Shown here piece by piece: positions 9,170 to 17,117 of a DNA stretch of 41,950 nucleotides. Made by a program: the position numbers and the translations under genes. Each line of letters opens with the position of its first letter. Position 1 is the stretch's first letter. The notes under the pieces were generated by a model. The model did no database searches, had not been told where the DNA came from, and was given only the letters and a program-made list of their open reading frames with translations. The stretch lies in NCBI GenBank assembly GCA_000432915.1, contig HF995247.1:41596-83545 (forward strand), given 5' to 3'. The stretch is from Firmicutes bacterium CAG:194. Its GTDB lineage: Bacteria; Bacillota; Clostridia; Lachnospirales; Lachnospiraceae.

Positions 9170-10363
9170 TTATAAAAGTGTCTTTAAAAATACTTTTTTA
9201 ATGTAGTCTCCGTAGTCCGCCTGTTCCACTGTCTGCGCATACAAAATATCGACACTGCCAAGCCTCTGCTCTCCCAGATAATACACGGCTTCTCCTGCCT
9301 TTTCCCCTTCTGTAGCCGGTGCAGGAACCGTTTCCGAAAGCTCCCACTTCTTGGTTACACCTGACATATCCTGTCCGTTCAGATCCAGATACCGGAACTC
9401 TTTATCGTAGCGCAGTGATACTGTATCCTCCACACCGCCTTTTACCTTTAATTTGGGTAATGTATCCGTATTGGCATCATGATAAATGCTGCAGACGGAA
9501 AATCCATATGTCAGAAGTGTTTTGGCATCCGCAAAACGGACTTTATGATCCGGAGCAGCCATTACAACTGCGATCAGGTCGATCCCATCCTTATGGGCAG
9601 TTGCGCTGAAACAATATTTTGCCACGGATGTGGACCCGGTTTTCAGTCCTGTCGTATATTCATACTGTTTCAGGAGCTTATTCGTACTCGATAGCGTAAA
9701 AGGCGTACTCCCTTTTTGGGTGACATGCGTGATATCCTCCATCCATATCTTTGTATACCGGTAGATTTCAGGGTATTTTGTGATCAGCTCTCTGGACATC
9801 AGTGCCACATCTCTTGCGGATGTGTAATGCTGCTCATCACTCGTCAGTCCGCAGCAGTCGCAGAAATGTGTTTCCGTCATGCCAAGTTCCTTTGCTCTTG
9901 CATTCATCCTCTCCACAAAGGCTTCTTCACTGCCACAGATCTTTTCTGCCATTGCAACGGAAGCATCGTTTGCCGAAGCTACTACAATGCACTTGATCAT
10001 CGTTTCAACCGTCTGTACCTCTCCTTCTTCCAGAAAGACCTGTGATCCTCCCATAGATTTGGCATAGGCACTTGTTGTCACTTCATCGTCCAGCTTTAAA
10101 TTTCCGCTTTTCAGTTCATCAAAGATCAGGATCAGTGTCATGATCTTGGTGATGCTCGCCGGGCTTCTTTTCGTATCTGCATCCCTCTCATAGATCACCT
10201 GCCCGGTAGATGCTTCCATCAGGATTGCACTCGGAGACTGCACCTTGACATCCATCTCCGCATTCTGCCCTTTGACAGGTTCGGTTGTAAATACAGCAAA
10301 TAACATGCACGAAAAAAGCAGACACAAAATCTGCTTTTTTACTTGAAATCTGATACGCATCAT
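9170..10363 (-). CDS. D-alanyl-D-alanine carboxypeptidase (peptidase S11, DacF-like)
   Basis: Second S11 penicillin-binding protein, 397 aa, with a signal peptide in about residues 1-33. Motifs are intact: S70-I-T-K73, S130-A-N132 and K241-T-G243. The usual C-terminal PBP5_C-like beta-domain follows. It would remove terminal D-Ala from peptidoglycan precursors outside the membrane. Two adjacent ATGs are possible starts, with GAGG just upstream. It opens the run carboxypeptidase, phosphoesterase, scpA, scpB, transglutaminase-like, carboxypeptidase. A DacF-type assignment is plausible but not provable from sequence alone. Confidence 0.92.
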   Translation of the reverse strand: MMRIRFQVKKQILCLLFSCMLFAVFTTEPVKGQNAEMDVKVQSPSAILMEASTGQVIYERDADTKRSPASITKIMTLILIFDELKSGNLKLDDEVTTSAYAKSMGGSQVFLEEGEVQTVETMIKCIVVASANDASVAMAEKICGSEEAFVERMNARAKELGMTETHFCDCCGLTSDEQHYTSARDVALMSRELITKYPEIYRYTKIWMEDITHVTQKGSTPFTLSSTNKLLKQYEYTTGLKTGSTSVAKYCFSATAHKDGIDLIAVVMAAPDHKVRFADAKTLLTYGFSVCSIYHDANTDTLPKLKVKGGVEDTVSLRYDKEFRYLDLNGQDMSGVTKKWELSETVPAPATEGEKAGEAVYYLGEQRLGSVDILYAQTVEQADYGDYIKKVFLKTLL

Positions 10364-10409
10364 TACCTCGTTGCCTTTTTATAATCATACGCATATTTAT
10401 GCTGCTTTA

Positions 10410-11036
10410 TTACTGTTTCGTGCGGATCGCAATATAAGACTTGATTTCTTCCACACATTTTTCAAAACCGAGCTTTGAACTGTCCAGACACAGATCATAG
10501 TTACGGGCATCAAACCATTCGTGCCCCGTATAATAATGATAATAATCCGCTCTGTACTTATCTGTCTTGGCAATATACTTCTCTACGTCCTTGTCAGAAC
10601 CATATCCAAGACGTTCTTTGGCGCGCTTCATGCAGAAATCATGGCTGCCATGCACGAAAACACTGATCACATGATCATATTCTTTCAAAACATAGTCTGC
10701 ACATCTGCCGATGATCACGCAGGATTCCGCTTCCGCAAGCTGACGGATCACCTTTGCCTGATAATTAAATAAATTATCATTGGAAGTAAATTCATCACTT
10801 TCCGGCGGGATCAGCTGACCTTTGTATACATTTTTAGTAATACGGATCAGCGGAGAATTTTTCAGCTTCTCATCTGCTTTTCCAAATAACCCTTCCGCAA
10901 TACCGCTTTCATCGGATGCAAGTCGCATCAACTCCCTGTCATAACAGTTGATACCAAGATCTCTCGCAAGCGTTTCTCCAATCGTTTTTCCGCCACTTCC
11001 ATACTGTCTGGCAATTGTAATAATAACCTTCTCCAT
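10410..11036 (-). CDS. Cytidylate kinase-like family protein
   Basis: P-loop kinase of about 208 aa related to cytidylate kinase. The start MEKVIITIARQYGSGG carries the Walker A variant (GSGGKTIG). It is followed by YDRELM, the CVIIGRCADYVL block, and an Arg-rich lid (CMKRAKERLGYG). ATG 11036 is chosen over an in-frame TTG at 11042, because AGGTG lies seven bases before the ATG and homologues begin in this way. The gene starts a few bases after the livF stop, so it may share the liv transcript. These Cmk-like proteins are common in Clostridia, but their true substrate is not established. Confidence 0.85.
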   Translation of the reverse strand: MEKVIITIARQYGSGGKTIGETLARDLGINCYDRELMRLASDESGIAEGLFGKADEKLKNSPLIRITKNVYKGQLIPPESDEFTSNDNLFNYQAKVIRQLAEAESCVIIGRCADYVLKEYDHVISVFVHGSHDFCMKRAKERLGYGSDKDVEKYIAKTDKYRADYYHYYTGHEWFDARNYDLCLDSSKLGFEKCVEEIKSYIAIRTKQ

Positions 11037-11046
11037 ACCCAAACAC

Positions 11047-11757
11047 CTACTCTCCTAAATATGCTTTTTTAATGGATTCATTATCCATCAGTTCCTTTGC
11101 GTCACCGGTCAGAACGATCTTACCTGTTTCCAGTACATAAGCACGATCTGCAATGGAAAGTGCCTTTTTTGCATTCTGTTCTACTAAAAGAACAGTTGTA
11201 CCGGTCTTGCTGACCTGCTGTATGATATCAAAAATCTCATTTACAAAGATCGGTGACAGACCCATAGACGGCTCATCCATCAGAATGATATTCGGATGAC
11301 TCATCAGAGCACGTCCCATAGCAAGCATCTGCTGTTCACCACCGGAAAGCGTTCCCGCCATCTGTCCCTTTCTTTCTTCCAGACGAGGGAATCTGTCATA
11401 AACAATACGCAGTGTATTTTCGATCTCTTCTTTGTCTTTTCTGGTGTAAGCCCCCATTAACAGGTTTTCATATACAGAAAGCTGTGCAAAAACTCTTCTT
11501 CCTTCCGGTACATGTGCCATACCAAGTGATACGATCTTATACCCCGGTGTTTTTGTGATATCTTTTCCTTCAAATGTGATCGTTCCCTTTGTCGGCTGGA
11601 TCAATCCCGTAACTGTATGCAGGATTGTTGTCTTTCCTGCGCCGTTTGCACCAATCAGTGCAATGACTTCCCCTTTATTTACTTCAAAATCGATGCCCTT
11701 TATCGCTTCGATCACGCCATAATGGACATGCAGATCTTTGACTTCAAGCATTGCCAT
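11047..11757 (-). CDS. livF: Branched-chain amino acid ABC transporter ATP-binding protein LivF
   Basis: One of two ATPase subunits of the high-affinity branched-chain amino acid importer, on the cytoplasmic face. The 236-aa sequence shows Walker A GANGAGKTT, signature LSGGEQQMLAMGRALM, Walker B ILMDEPSMGLSP and the switch His-equivalent region VLLVEQNAKKAL, all typical of LivF. TAGGAGG precedes the ATG. It lies 12 bp downstream of livG. Confidence 0.95.
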   Translation of the reverse strand: MAMLEVKDLHVHYGVIEAIKGIDFEVNKGEVIALIGANGAGKTTILHTVTGLIQPTKGTITFEGKDITKTPGYKIVSLGMAHVPEGRRVFAQLSVYENLLMGAYTRKDKEEIENTLRIVYDRFPRLEERKGQMAGTLSGGEQQMLAMGRALMSHPNIILMDEPSMGLSPIFVNEIFDIIQQVSKTGTTVLLVEQNAKKALSIADRAYVLETGKIVLTGDAKELMDNESIKKAYLGE

Positions 11758-11769
11758 ATCAGTTTCCTC

Positions 11770-12528
11770 CTATTCGCCAAGATATGCTGTGATAACCTGT
11801 GGGTCATTCAGCACGGTACTTGTATCACCCTGCATCAGCACTTCACCGAAGTTCAGTACCGTCAGTTTTTCGCAGATACCGGAAACAAGCTTCATATCAT
11901 GCTCGATCAGAAGGATCGTCATATCAAACTTATCTCTGACAAAACGGATGGTATCCATCAGTTCTTTTGTTTCATTCGGATTCATACCGGCTGCAGGCTC
12001 ATCCAGAAGGAGCAGCTTCGGGTCTGTTGCAAGCGCCCTTGCGATCTCCAGCTTACGCTGCTTACCGTATGGCAGATTGGAAGCAAGCAGATCCGCTTCC
12101 TGATCCAGATCAAATACCTTTAAAAGCTCCATGGCACGTTCGTCCATTTCCTTTTCCACCTTGAAGTAACGCGGCAATCTCAGAATGCCTTCCAAAGTGC
12201 TGTACGGATGATGATTGTGCAGTCCGACCTTTACATTGTCCTTTACGGACATATCCTTAAATAATCTGATATTCTGAAATGTTCTGGCAATACCGGCTTT
12301 ATTAATATCGATCGCCTTTTTGCCCGTAATATTCTCTCCATCCAATTTGATAATACCTTCATCCGGCTTATATACACCTGTCAGCAGATTGAAGATTGTC
12401 GTCTTTCCTGCGCCGTTCGGACCGATCAGACCATATAACTGTCCTTTCTCGATCTCGATATCAAATGCATTTACCGCACGCAGACCGCCGAAGGAGATTC
12501 CTAAATTTTTAACTTCCAAAAGTGCCAT
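11770..12528 (-). CDS. livG: Branched-chain amino acid ABC transporter ATP-binding protein LivG
   Basis: Second ATPase of the LivKHMGF importer, 252 aa from the chosen start. Walker A is GPNGAGKTT. The LivG-specific insert and FQNIRLF block, the NLPYGKQRKLEIARAL signature (LivG-type, in place of LSGGQ) and Walker B LLLDEPAAGMNP are all present. A longer reading from 12585 exists. The start at 12528 (MALLEVKNLGISFGG) fits the family and has AAGGAGGAGG just upstream. Its ATG lies only 2 bp past the livM stop codon. Confidence 0.95.
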   Translation of the reverse strand: MALLEVKNLGISFGGLRAVNAFDIEIEKGQLYGLIGPNGAGKTTIFNLLTGVYKPDEGIIKLDGENITGKKAIDINKAGIARTFQNIRLFKDMSVKDNVKVGLHNHHPYSTLEGILRLPRYFKVEKEMDERAMELLKVFDLDQEADLLASNLPYGKQRKLEIARALATDPKLLLLDEPAAGMNPNETKELMDTIRFVRDKFDMTILLIEHDMKLVSGICEKLTVLNFGEVLMQGDTSTVLNDPQVITAYLGE

Positions 12529-12530
12529 AG

Positions 12531-13616
12531 TTATGCCTCCTCCTTCTTTGTTCTTTTCAGTTTTGCTGCCATCTTTTCTTTCCATGCAACAGTACGCGGG
12601 CTCCAGTTAAAGAGCATCATGGCGATCAGGACGATCGCATAGATCAGCATACGATAGTTGTTCAGTCCACGTAAGAGCTCCGGAAGCAGTGTCAGGATCA
12701 CGGCTGCGATCACAGAACCTCTCATATTGCCAATACCGCCCAGCACAACAAAGACAAGGATCATAATAGACATATTGTATCCAAAGTTTTTCGGAAGTGC
12801 TGTCAGTGTAGAAAGATTATGGGAGTAAAGAGCACCTGCAACACCTGCTAAAGAAGCGGATATCGTAAATGCGATCAGCTTATACTTTGTAATATTGATA
12901 CCAACGGATTCTGCCGCAATACGGTTATCACGGATCGACATAACCGCCCTTCCCGTCCGGGAATGTACCAGATTGTTGATAATGATCAGGGATAACAGGA
13001 TCAATACCACACCGATCGTAAAATTGGAATCATGCGGTGTTCCGGTAATGCCCTGTGCACCTTTGATGAGTACCTTGCCATCCGGCTCCAGTCCAAGTGC
13101 CATCGTATCCTTCATGGAAATATGTACGCCATGGGAATCCACACCAAGATAGATCGCATTGATGATGTTTTTGATGATCTCTCCAAATGCCAGCGTAACG
13201 ATCGCCAGATAATCTCCCTTTAAACGAAGCACCGGAATTCCAACCAGAATACCACAAAGTGCTGCACATGCAGCTGCGATCAGTATTGCAAAAAAGAAGC
13301 GGACTCCTTCATTTGCAATGCTGTCCTTCAGTCCCAGTGAAAAAAGTGCACTGCTGAATGCACCGATACACATAAAGCCTGCATGTCCAAGGCTCAGTTC
13401 TCCTAAAATACCAACTGTCAGGTTCAGAGAAACTGCCAAAATGACATAGGTACAAAGCGGCACCAAAAGTCCCTGCAATAAAGAAGAAAGATTTCCTGTT
13501 TTCAGCAGGATCTCAACGATCACATAGGCGGTCACGACCATCAGATATGTGATCAGGTCATTTTTTGTTACTTTATTTAATTTCAGTTTTCCTTTTGTTG
13601 TTTTCTGTTCGCTCAT
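12531..13616 (-). CDS. livM: Branched-chain amino acid ABC transporter permease LivM
   Basis: Membrane permease of the branched-chain amino acid importer, about 361 aa with roughly ten hydrophobic helices. It has the BPD_transp_2 signature (LGHAGFMCIGAF and the EAA-like loop around LRLKGDYLAIVTLAFGEI). Three in-frame starts exist (GTG 13625, ATG 13619, ATG 13616). ATG 13616 is preferred because the anti-SD match AGGTGAT is best placed for it. The SD overlaps the livH stop, so translation is likely coupled. Confidence 0.94.
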   Translation of the reverse strand: MSEQKTTKGKLKLNKVTKNDLITYLMVVTAYVIVEILLKTGNLSSLLQGLLVPLCTYVILAVSLNLTVGILGELSLGHAGFMCIGAFSSALFSLGLKDSIANEGVRFFFAILIAAACAALCGILVGIPVLRLKGDYLAIVTLAFGEIIKNIINAIYLGVDSHGVHISMKDTMALGLEPDGKVLIKGAQGITGTPHDSNFTIGVVLILLSLIIINNLVHSRTGRAVMSIRDNRIAAESVGINITKYKLIAFTISASLAGVAGALYSHNLSTLTALPKNFGYNMSIMILVFVVLGGIGNMRGSVIAAVILTLLPELLRGLNNYRMLIYAIVLIAMMLFNWSPRTVAWKEKMAAKLKRTKKEEA

Positions 13617-13625
13617 CATTATCAC

Positions 13626-14507
13626 CTACACTTTCTCCTGAATGTTCTTGCCCAGAATACCGGTAGGGCGAACCAGAAGGACGATGATCAGAACCGCAAA
13701 CACGATCGCATCCGCCATCTGGGATGAAATATATGCCTTACTTAAATTTTCAATAATGCCAAGCAGGATACCACCGATCATAGCGCCCGGAATCGATCCG
13801 ATCCCTCCAAATACCGCAGCAACGAATGCTTTGATACCGGGCATCGCGCCTGTATACGGGGTCAGGGAAGGATATGCGGAACAAAGCAGAACACCTGCGA
13901 TTGCTGCCAGTCCGGAACCGATGGCAAACGTCAGGGAGATCGTTCCGTTTACATTGATACCCATAAGCTGTGCAGCTCCTTTATCCTCAGACACTGCCAC
14001 CATGGCACGACCTGCCTTTGTCTTCTTGATAAATAAAGATAATCCGATCATGATCACGATACATGCTAAAACAGTCACGACAGCAACACCCGGAATGATC
14101 AGCTGTCCGTCAAACAATGTGATATTTTTCATTGTAACAACCGATGTAAACGCTTTTGTATCAGATCCGAAGATCAGAAGTGCCACATTCTGCAGCAGAT
14201 AGCTGACACCGATCGCCGTGATCAGAACTGCCAGCGGGGATGCATTACGGAGCGGCTTATAAGCAACCTTTTCCACAACCACACCCAAAACAGTACAGAC
14301 CGCCATGGAAATCAAAATTGCCACATACGGATTGATCCCCAAGTTGCTGACTGACACAAACACAACATAGCCACCGATCATGATGACATCGCCGTGTGCA
14401 AAATTCAGCATTTTTGCAATACCATACACCATGGTATAACCCAGTGCAATAATAGCATATACACTACCAAGACTGATTCCTGTTACCAGGTAAGAAATAA
14501 AACTCAT
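13626..14507 (-). CDS. livH: Branched-chain amino acid ABC transporter permease LivH
   Basis: Partner permease of LivM, 293 aa, hydrophobic throughout. It carries the family blocks YALIALGYTMVYGI, LNFAHGDVIMIG and GIKAFVAAVFGGIGSIPGAMIGG. The frame extends upstream to 14579, but the start at 14507 (MSFISYLVTGISLGSVYA) matches the family and has an AGAGGGTG Shine-Dalgarno. It is the first gene of livHMGF, separated from livK by a terminator and its own predicted promoter. Confidence 0.95.
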   Translation of the reverse strand: MSFISYLVTGISLGSVYAIIALGYTMVYGIAKMLNFAHGDVIMIGGYVVFVSVSNLGINPYVAILISMAVCTVLGVVVEKVAYKPLRNASPLAVLITAIGVSYLLQNVALLIFGSDTKAFTSVVTMKNITLFDGQLIIPGVAVVTVLACIVIMIGLSLFIKKTKAGRAMVAVSEDKGAAQLMGINVNGTISLTFAIGSGLAAIAGVLLCSAYPSLTPYTGAMPGIKAFVAAVFGGIGSIPGAMIGGILLGIIENLSKAYISSQMADAIVFAVLIIVLLVRPTGILGKNIQEKV

Positions 14508-14550
14508 GCAAACACCCTCTTCATCTCTCAATTTTCTCTCATTTTTATGT

Positions 14551-14579
14551 ATTTTATCATACTTTATACGAATTCTCAA
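14551..14579 (-). promoter_or_regulatory. Predicted sigma-A promoter for livHMGF
   Basis: Minus strand TTGAGA (14574-14579), a 17-bp spacer and TAAAAT (14551-14556), immediately downstream of the livK terminator and about 45 bp upstream of the livH start. It would allow the membrane and ATPase subunits to be made independently of livK. Confidence 0.6.
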
Positions 14580-14589
14580 CTTGAAACCG

Positions 14590-14618
14590 AAAAAGGGGCT
14601 GTTTCAAACAACCCCTTT
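14590..14618 (-). terminator. Rho-independent terminator after livK
   Basis: A GC-rich hairpin (GGGGTTGTTT paired with GAAACAGCCCC) followed on the minus strand by a TTTTT run, 32 bp after the livK stop. Its placement between the binding-protein and permease genes fits partial termination, which would give excess LivK. Confidence 0.85.
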
Positions 14619-14649
14619 GTTTTATAAAATTCAGTTTCTTTTACCCGGA

Positions 14650-15906
14650 TTACATTGCTGTATAAGAACCGTTTACGATCTTAACTGCCTTAGGCTCCTT
14701 CGTCGGCTCACCGTCTGCAGACCATGTAATATTTCCTGTCAGGCCGTTTACTGTGATCTCCGTCATAGCACTCTTCATAGCATCACAAATATCAGATGCA
14801 GACATATCCGCTGTAATACCTGCTTTTTCAGCAGCAGCTTTGATCGCATAGATTGCATCGTAAGTATCAGCTGCGAACTGGTTTGGTGTTTCACCGTTAA
14901 ATTTATCCTTGTAGTTCTTTACAAAGTTTACTGTCAGGTCATCTGTTGCATCAGCGGCAAATGGTGTAAGCAGCATAACATTCTCTGCAAGGGATGTATC
15001 AAAGTTCTCTACATTCAGGATACCGTCAAGACCGTCACAGCCAAAGAACTGTGGTGCATAGCCCATCTTGTCAGCCTGTGAAAGGATCAGAGATGCTTCT
15101 GTATAGTAGATTGGCAGGAATACCAGATCTGCGCCTGCATCTTTTGCTTTCTGAAGCTGTACGGAAAAGTCTGTCTTGTTATCTGCTGTAAATGCTTCTG
15201 CAGATACGATTTCAAAATTCTGGTTTGCTGCTTCTGCTGCAAACTTCTCATAAATACCTGATGAATAAATATCGGAGCTGTCGTAAATAACCGCTACCTT
15301 TGTAGCCAGATTGTTTTCACCGATATACTGTGCAGATGCAAGACCCTGGTTCGGATCTGAGAAACATACACGGAATGCATTGTCATACTGTACACATTCT
15401 ACTGCAGAACCTGAAGGTGTCAGCTGGAACATGTTGTCATCTTTGCTGTACTCACTGACTGCGATACTGCATCCGCTTGTAACAGCACCAACTAACATCT
15501 GCATACCCCAGTCTTTTAAAGTATTGTATGCGTTTACTGATTTTTCAGCATCACATTCATCATCCTGGAAGTTCAGTTCAAGCTGCACACCGTTTACGCC
15601 GCCTGCTGCATTGACTTCATCAACTGCCAGCTGTGCTGCGTTTGCAACTGCTGTACCGTAAACTGCTGCAGATCCTGTCAAAGGTCCGATGCCACCGATC
15701 TTTAATGTACCGCCTGCTGCATTTTCCGTTCCTTCTGCTGCAGCGTCTGTTGTAGCGTCTGTTGCAGCGTCTGTTGTAGCGTCTGTTGTAGCGTCTGTTG
15801 CAGCGTCAGATGAACCTGCTGCATCATTACTGCTTCCGCAGCCTGTCAGCATAGATGCTGATAACGCTGCCACCATTAAAAGGCTTACTAACTTTTTCAT
15901 TTTCAT
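14650..15906 (-). CDS. livK: Branched-chain amino acid ABC transporter substrate-binding lipoprotein
   Basis: Extracellular binding protein (periplasmic-binding protein type 1 fold) that captures Leu/Ile/Val-type ligands for LivHMGF. The 418-aa protein starts with a lipoprotein signal and lipobox LTGC. A low-complexity Thr-Asp-Ala linker follows (about residues 30-65). The mature domain begins with LKIGGIGPLTGSAAVYG and includes the family blocks ELNFQDDECDAEKSVNAYN and FAADTYDAIYAIKAAAEKAG. Start 15906 has AGGAGG seven bases upstream, and a longer reading to 15933 lacks support. It has its own promoter, a leader hairpin and a downstream terminator. The precise ligand cannot be deduced. Confidence 0.93.
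   Translation of the reverse strand: MKMKKLVSLLMVAALSASMLTGCGSSNDAAGSSDAATDATTDATTDAATDATTDAAAEGTENAAGGTLKIGGIGPLTGSAAVYGTAVANAAQLAVDEVNAAGGVNGVQLELNFQDDECDAEKSVNAYNTLKDWGMQMLVGAVTSGCSIAVSEYSKDDNMFQLTPSGSAVECVQYDNAFRVCFSDPNQGLASAQYIGENNLATKVAVIYDSSDIYSSGIYEKFAAEAANQNFEIVSAEAFTADNKTDFSVQLQKAKDAGADLVFLPIYYTEASLILSQADKMGYAPQFFGCDGLDGILNVENFDTSLAENVMLLTPFAADATDDLTVNFVKNYKDKFNGETPNQFAADTYDAIYAIKAAAEKAGITADMSASDICDAMKSAMTEITVNGLTGNITWSADGEPTKEPKAVKIVNGSYTAM
15743..15802 (-). repeat. 12-bp tandem repeat coding the livK linker
   Basis: Five consecutive 12-bp units of the form GCGTCTGTTGTA/GCGTCTGTTGCA (plus-strand reading) encode TDAT/TDAA repeats just after the lipobox of the binding protein. Units differ only at one base, so copy number could vary between strains without breaking the frame. 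Confidence 0.9.
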
Positions 15907-15971
15907 AATATTTCCTCCTTCTTCAGCAGCCATCGTATATCACTATGTGCAAAAAGCAACCTTAAGTATAC

Positions 15972-16003
15972 AAAAAGGCTTCTCTCTGCGGAAAGAAGCC
16001 TTG
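15972..16003 (-). terminator. Intrinsic terminator-like hairpin in the livK leader
   Basis: A perfect 9-bp stem (AAGGCTTCT/AGAAGCCTT) with a short loop is followed on the minus strand by TTTTTG. It lies between the predicted livK promoter and the livK start. It would therefore stop transcription about 45 nt into the leader, unless it simply ends read-through from the upstream gene. It could be an attenuator. Confidence 0.65.
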
Positions 16004-16022
16004 TTCTTGCTGCCTCAAAAGC

Positions 16023-16051
16023 ATAATATGGCATTTTATAATTCTTGTCAA
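16023..16051 (-). promoter_or_regulatory. Predicted strong sigma-A promoter for livK
   Basis: Minus strand TTGACA (16046-16051), a 17-bp spacer and TATTAT (16023-16028). It is a near-consensus promoter about 120 bp upstream of the livK start and upstream of the leader hairpin. Confidence 0.75.
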
Positions 16052-16087
16052 CGCAAAACCGGCCGGTATAATTTTTCTTCATAAAAT

Positions 16088-16696
16088 CTATAACCCCAGG
16101 TTATCTCGTATTGTGTGATATCTTTCCATCACATATTCCTTTTTTTCTTTTGCATTTTCACGTATATCTATTTCCAATGCACTTAGCAGATGATATGTAA
16201 AATCCAGCATATATAAGAATAAAATGAAAACCGCCACTCTTCTGCTCTGTGGTTCTGGCATCACAGCCAGAAACCGCAGCACTGCCGGCTGGATCACCTT
16301 GACGATCCCCAGACCGTAAATGCCCCAGGCCAATGTACTTTCCAGACAGATCAGCCCTTTATAGTTAAATGGTTTTTCATTATAATCCCACCACACCTGA
16401 TGCAGAACCTTCTGCATCAGTATTGCAACCAGATATTCAAAAGCCGTAGCAGATACTGCCGCAGTCAGATATAACAGAACCGGATGTGACGCAAGAGGTC
16501 TCAACAGAAAATACCCAAACACTGCGCCAAATCCATAGATTGGACAGAACGGACCGACTCCGAAGCCCCTGTTTGTCAGTTTACGGTTACAAATACTCAT
16601 ATATAATGATTCAACGGCCCAGCCAAGCATACTGTAAAAGACAAAACATTCTATGATATGCTCTGCACTGACCCCACAAAAAACTCTGCTCCACAT
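16088..16696 (-). CDS. PF06541-family membrane protein (putative ABC-transporter type IV, CmpB-like)
   Basis: A 202-aa polytopic membrane protein with about five hydrophobic helices. The conserved features are FYSMLGWAVESLYMS, the NRGFGVGPFCPIYGFGAV block and WWDYNEKPFNYKGLICLESTLAWG. They identify PF06541, a family common in Clostridia and named as a putative ABC transporter permease although no function is proven. The start at 16696 has AGGAGG upstream. It lies between rpsU and livK, with a terminator-like hairpin after it and the rpsU terminator before it. A small Lys/Glu-rich cytoplasmic tail ends the protein. Confidence 0.8.
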   Translation of the reverse strand: MWSRVFCGVSAEHIIECFVFYSMLGWAVESLYMSICNRKLTNRGFGVGPFCPIYGFGAVFGYFLLRPLASHPVLLYLTAAVSATAFEYLVAILMQKVLHQVWWDYNEKPFNYKGLICLESTLAWGIYGLGIVKVIQPAVLRFLAVMPEPQSRRVAVFILFLYMLDFTYHLLSALEIDIRENAKEKKEYVMERYHTIRDNLGL

Positions 16697-16750
16697 ATAA
16701 ATTCCTCCTGCTCTTTATCAGAAATCCATGTAAAGTTATCCTATAAAGAA

Positions 16751-16779
16751 GAAAATCTCTGGTCAGAACGGCCAGAGAT
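16751..16779 (-). terminator. Rho-independent terminator of rpsU
   Basis: An 8-bp stem (ATCTCTGG/CCAGAGAT) followed by TTTTC on the minus strand, starting 10 bp after the rpsU stop codon. Confidence 0.8.
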
Positions 16780-16788
16780 ATCTTATTC

Positions 16789-16965
16789 TTAATTGTATTT
16801 GCGTTTTCTTGCTGCTTCAGATTTTTTCTTACGTCTTACACTTGGTTTCTCGTAGTGCTCTCTTTTGTGGATTTCCTGCTGGATACCAGCTTTTGCACAA
16901 CTTCTTTTGAAACGGCGTAAAGCGCTATCTAAAGTCTCGTTCTCTTTTACGATTACGTTTGACAT
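16789..16965 (-). CDS. rpsU: 30S ribosomal protein S21
   Basis: Small basic ribosomal protein of the 30S subunit involved in translation initiation. The 58-aa frame reads MSNVIVKENETLDSALRRF at the start. It continues with RSCAKAGIQQEIHKREHYEKPS and ends in a Lys/Arg-rich tail, which is the complete family profile. The start at 16965 follows GGGAGGTCAGGTGTGATTT. It has its own near-consensus promoter and terminator, so it appears to be a single-gene transcript, as often seen in Clostridia. Confidence 0.97.
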   Translation of the reverse strand: MSNVIVKENETLDSALRRFKRSCAKAGIQQEIHKREHYEKPSVRRKKKSEAARKRKYN

Positions 16966-17051
16966 AAATCACACCTGACCTCCCTTCAGTCCCTTCAAGT
17001 ATCTTGACTGCTGGGTTAATATTATTCGTACACAGAATCATGTACAATACA

Positions 17052-17079
17052 ATTATAGCAGATTTTAACAATCCGTCAA
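17052..17079 (-). promoter_or_regulatory. Predicted sigma-A promoter of rpsU
   Basis: Minus strand TTGACG (17074-17079), a 16-bp spacer and TATAAT (17052-17057). It is about 85 bp upstream of the rpsU start and 39 bp beyond the alaS stop. Confidence 0.75.
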
Positions 17080-17117
17080 CTACTTTTTGTTATATTATAA
17101 CGATTTATATTCGTTTT

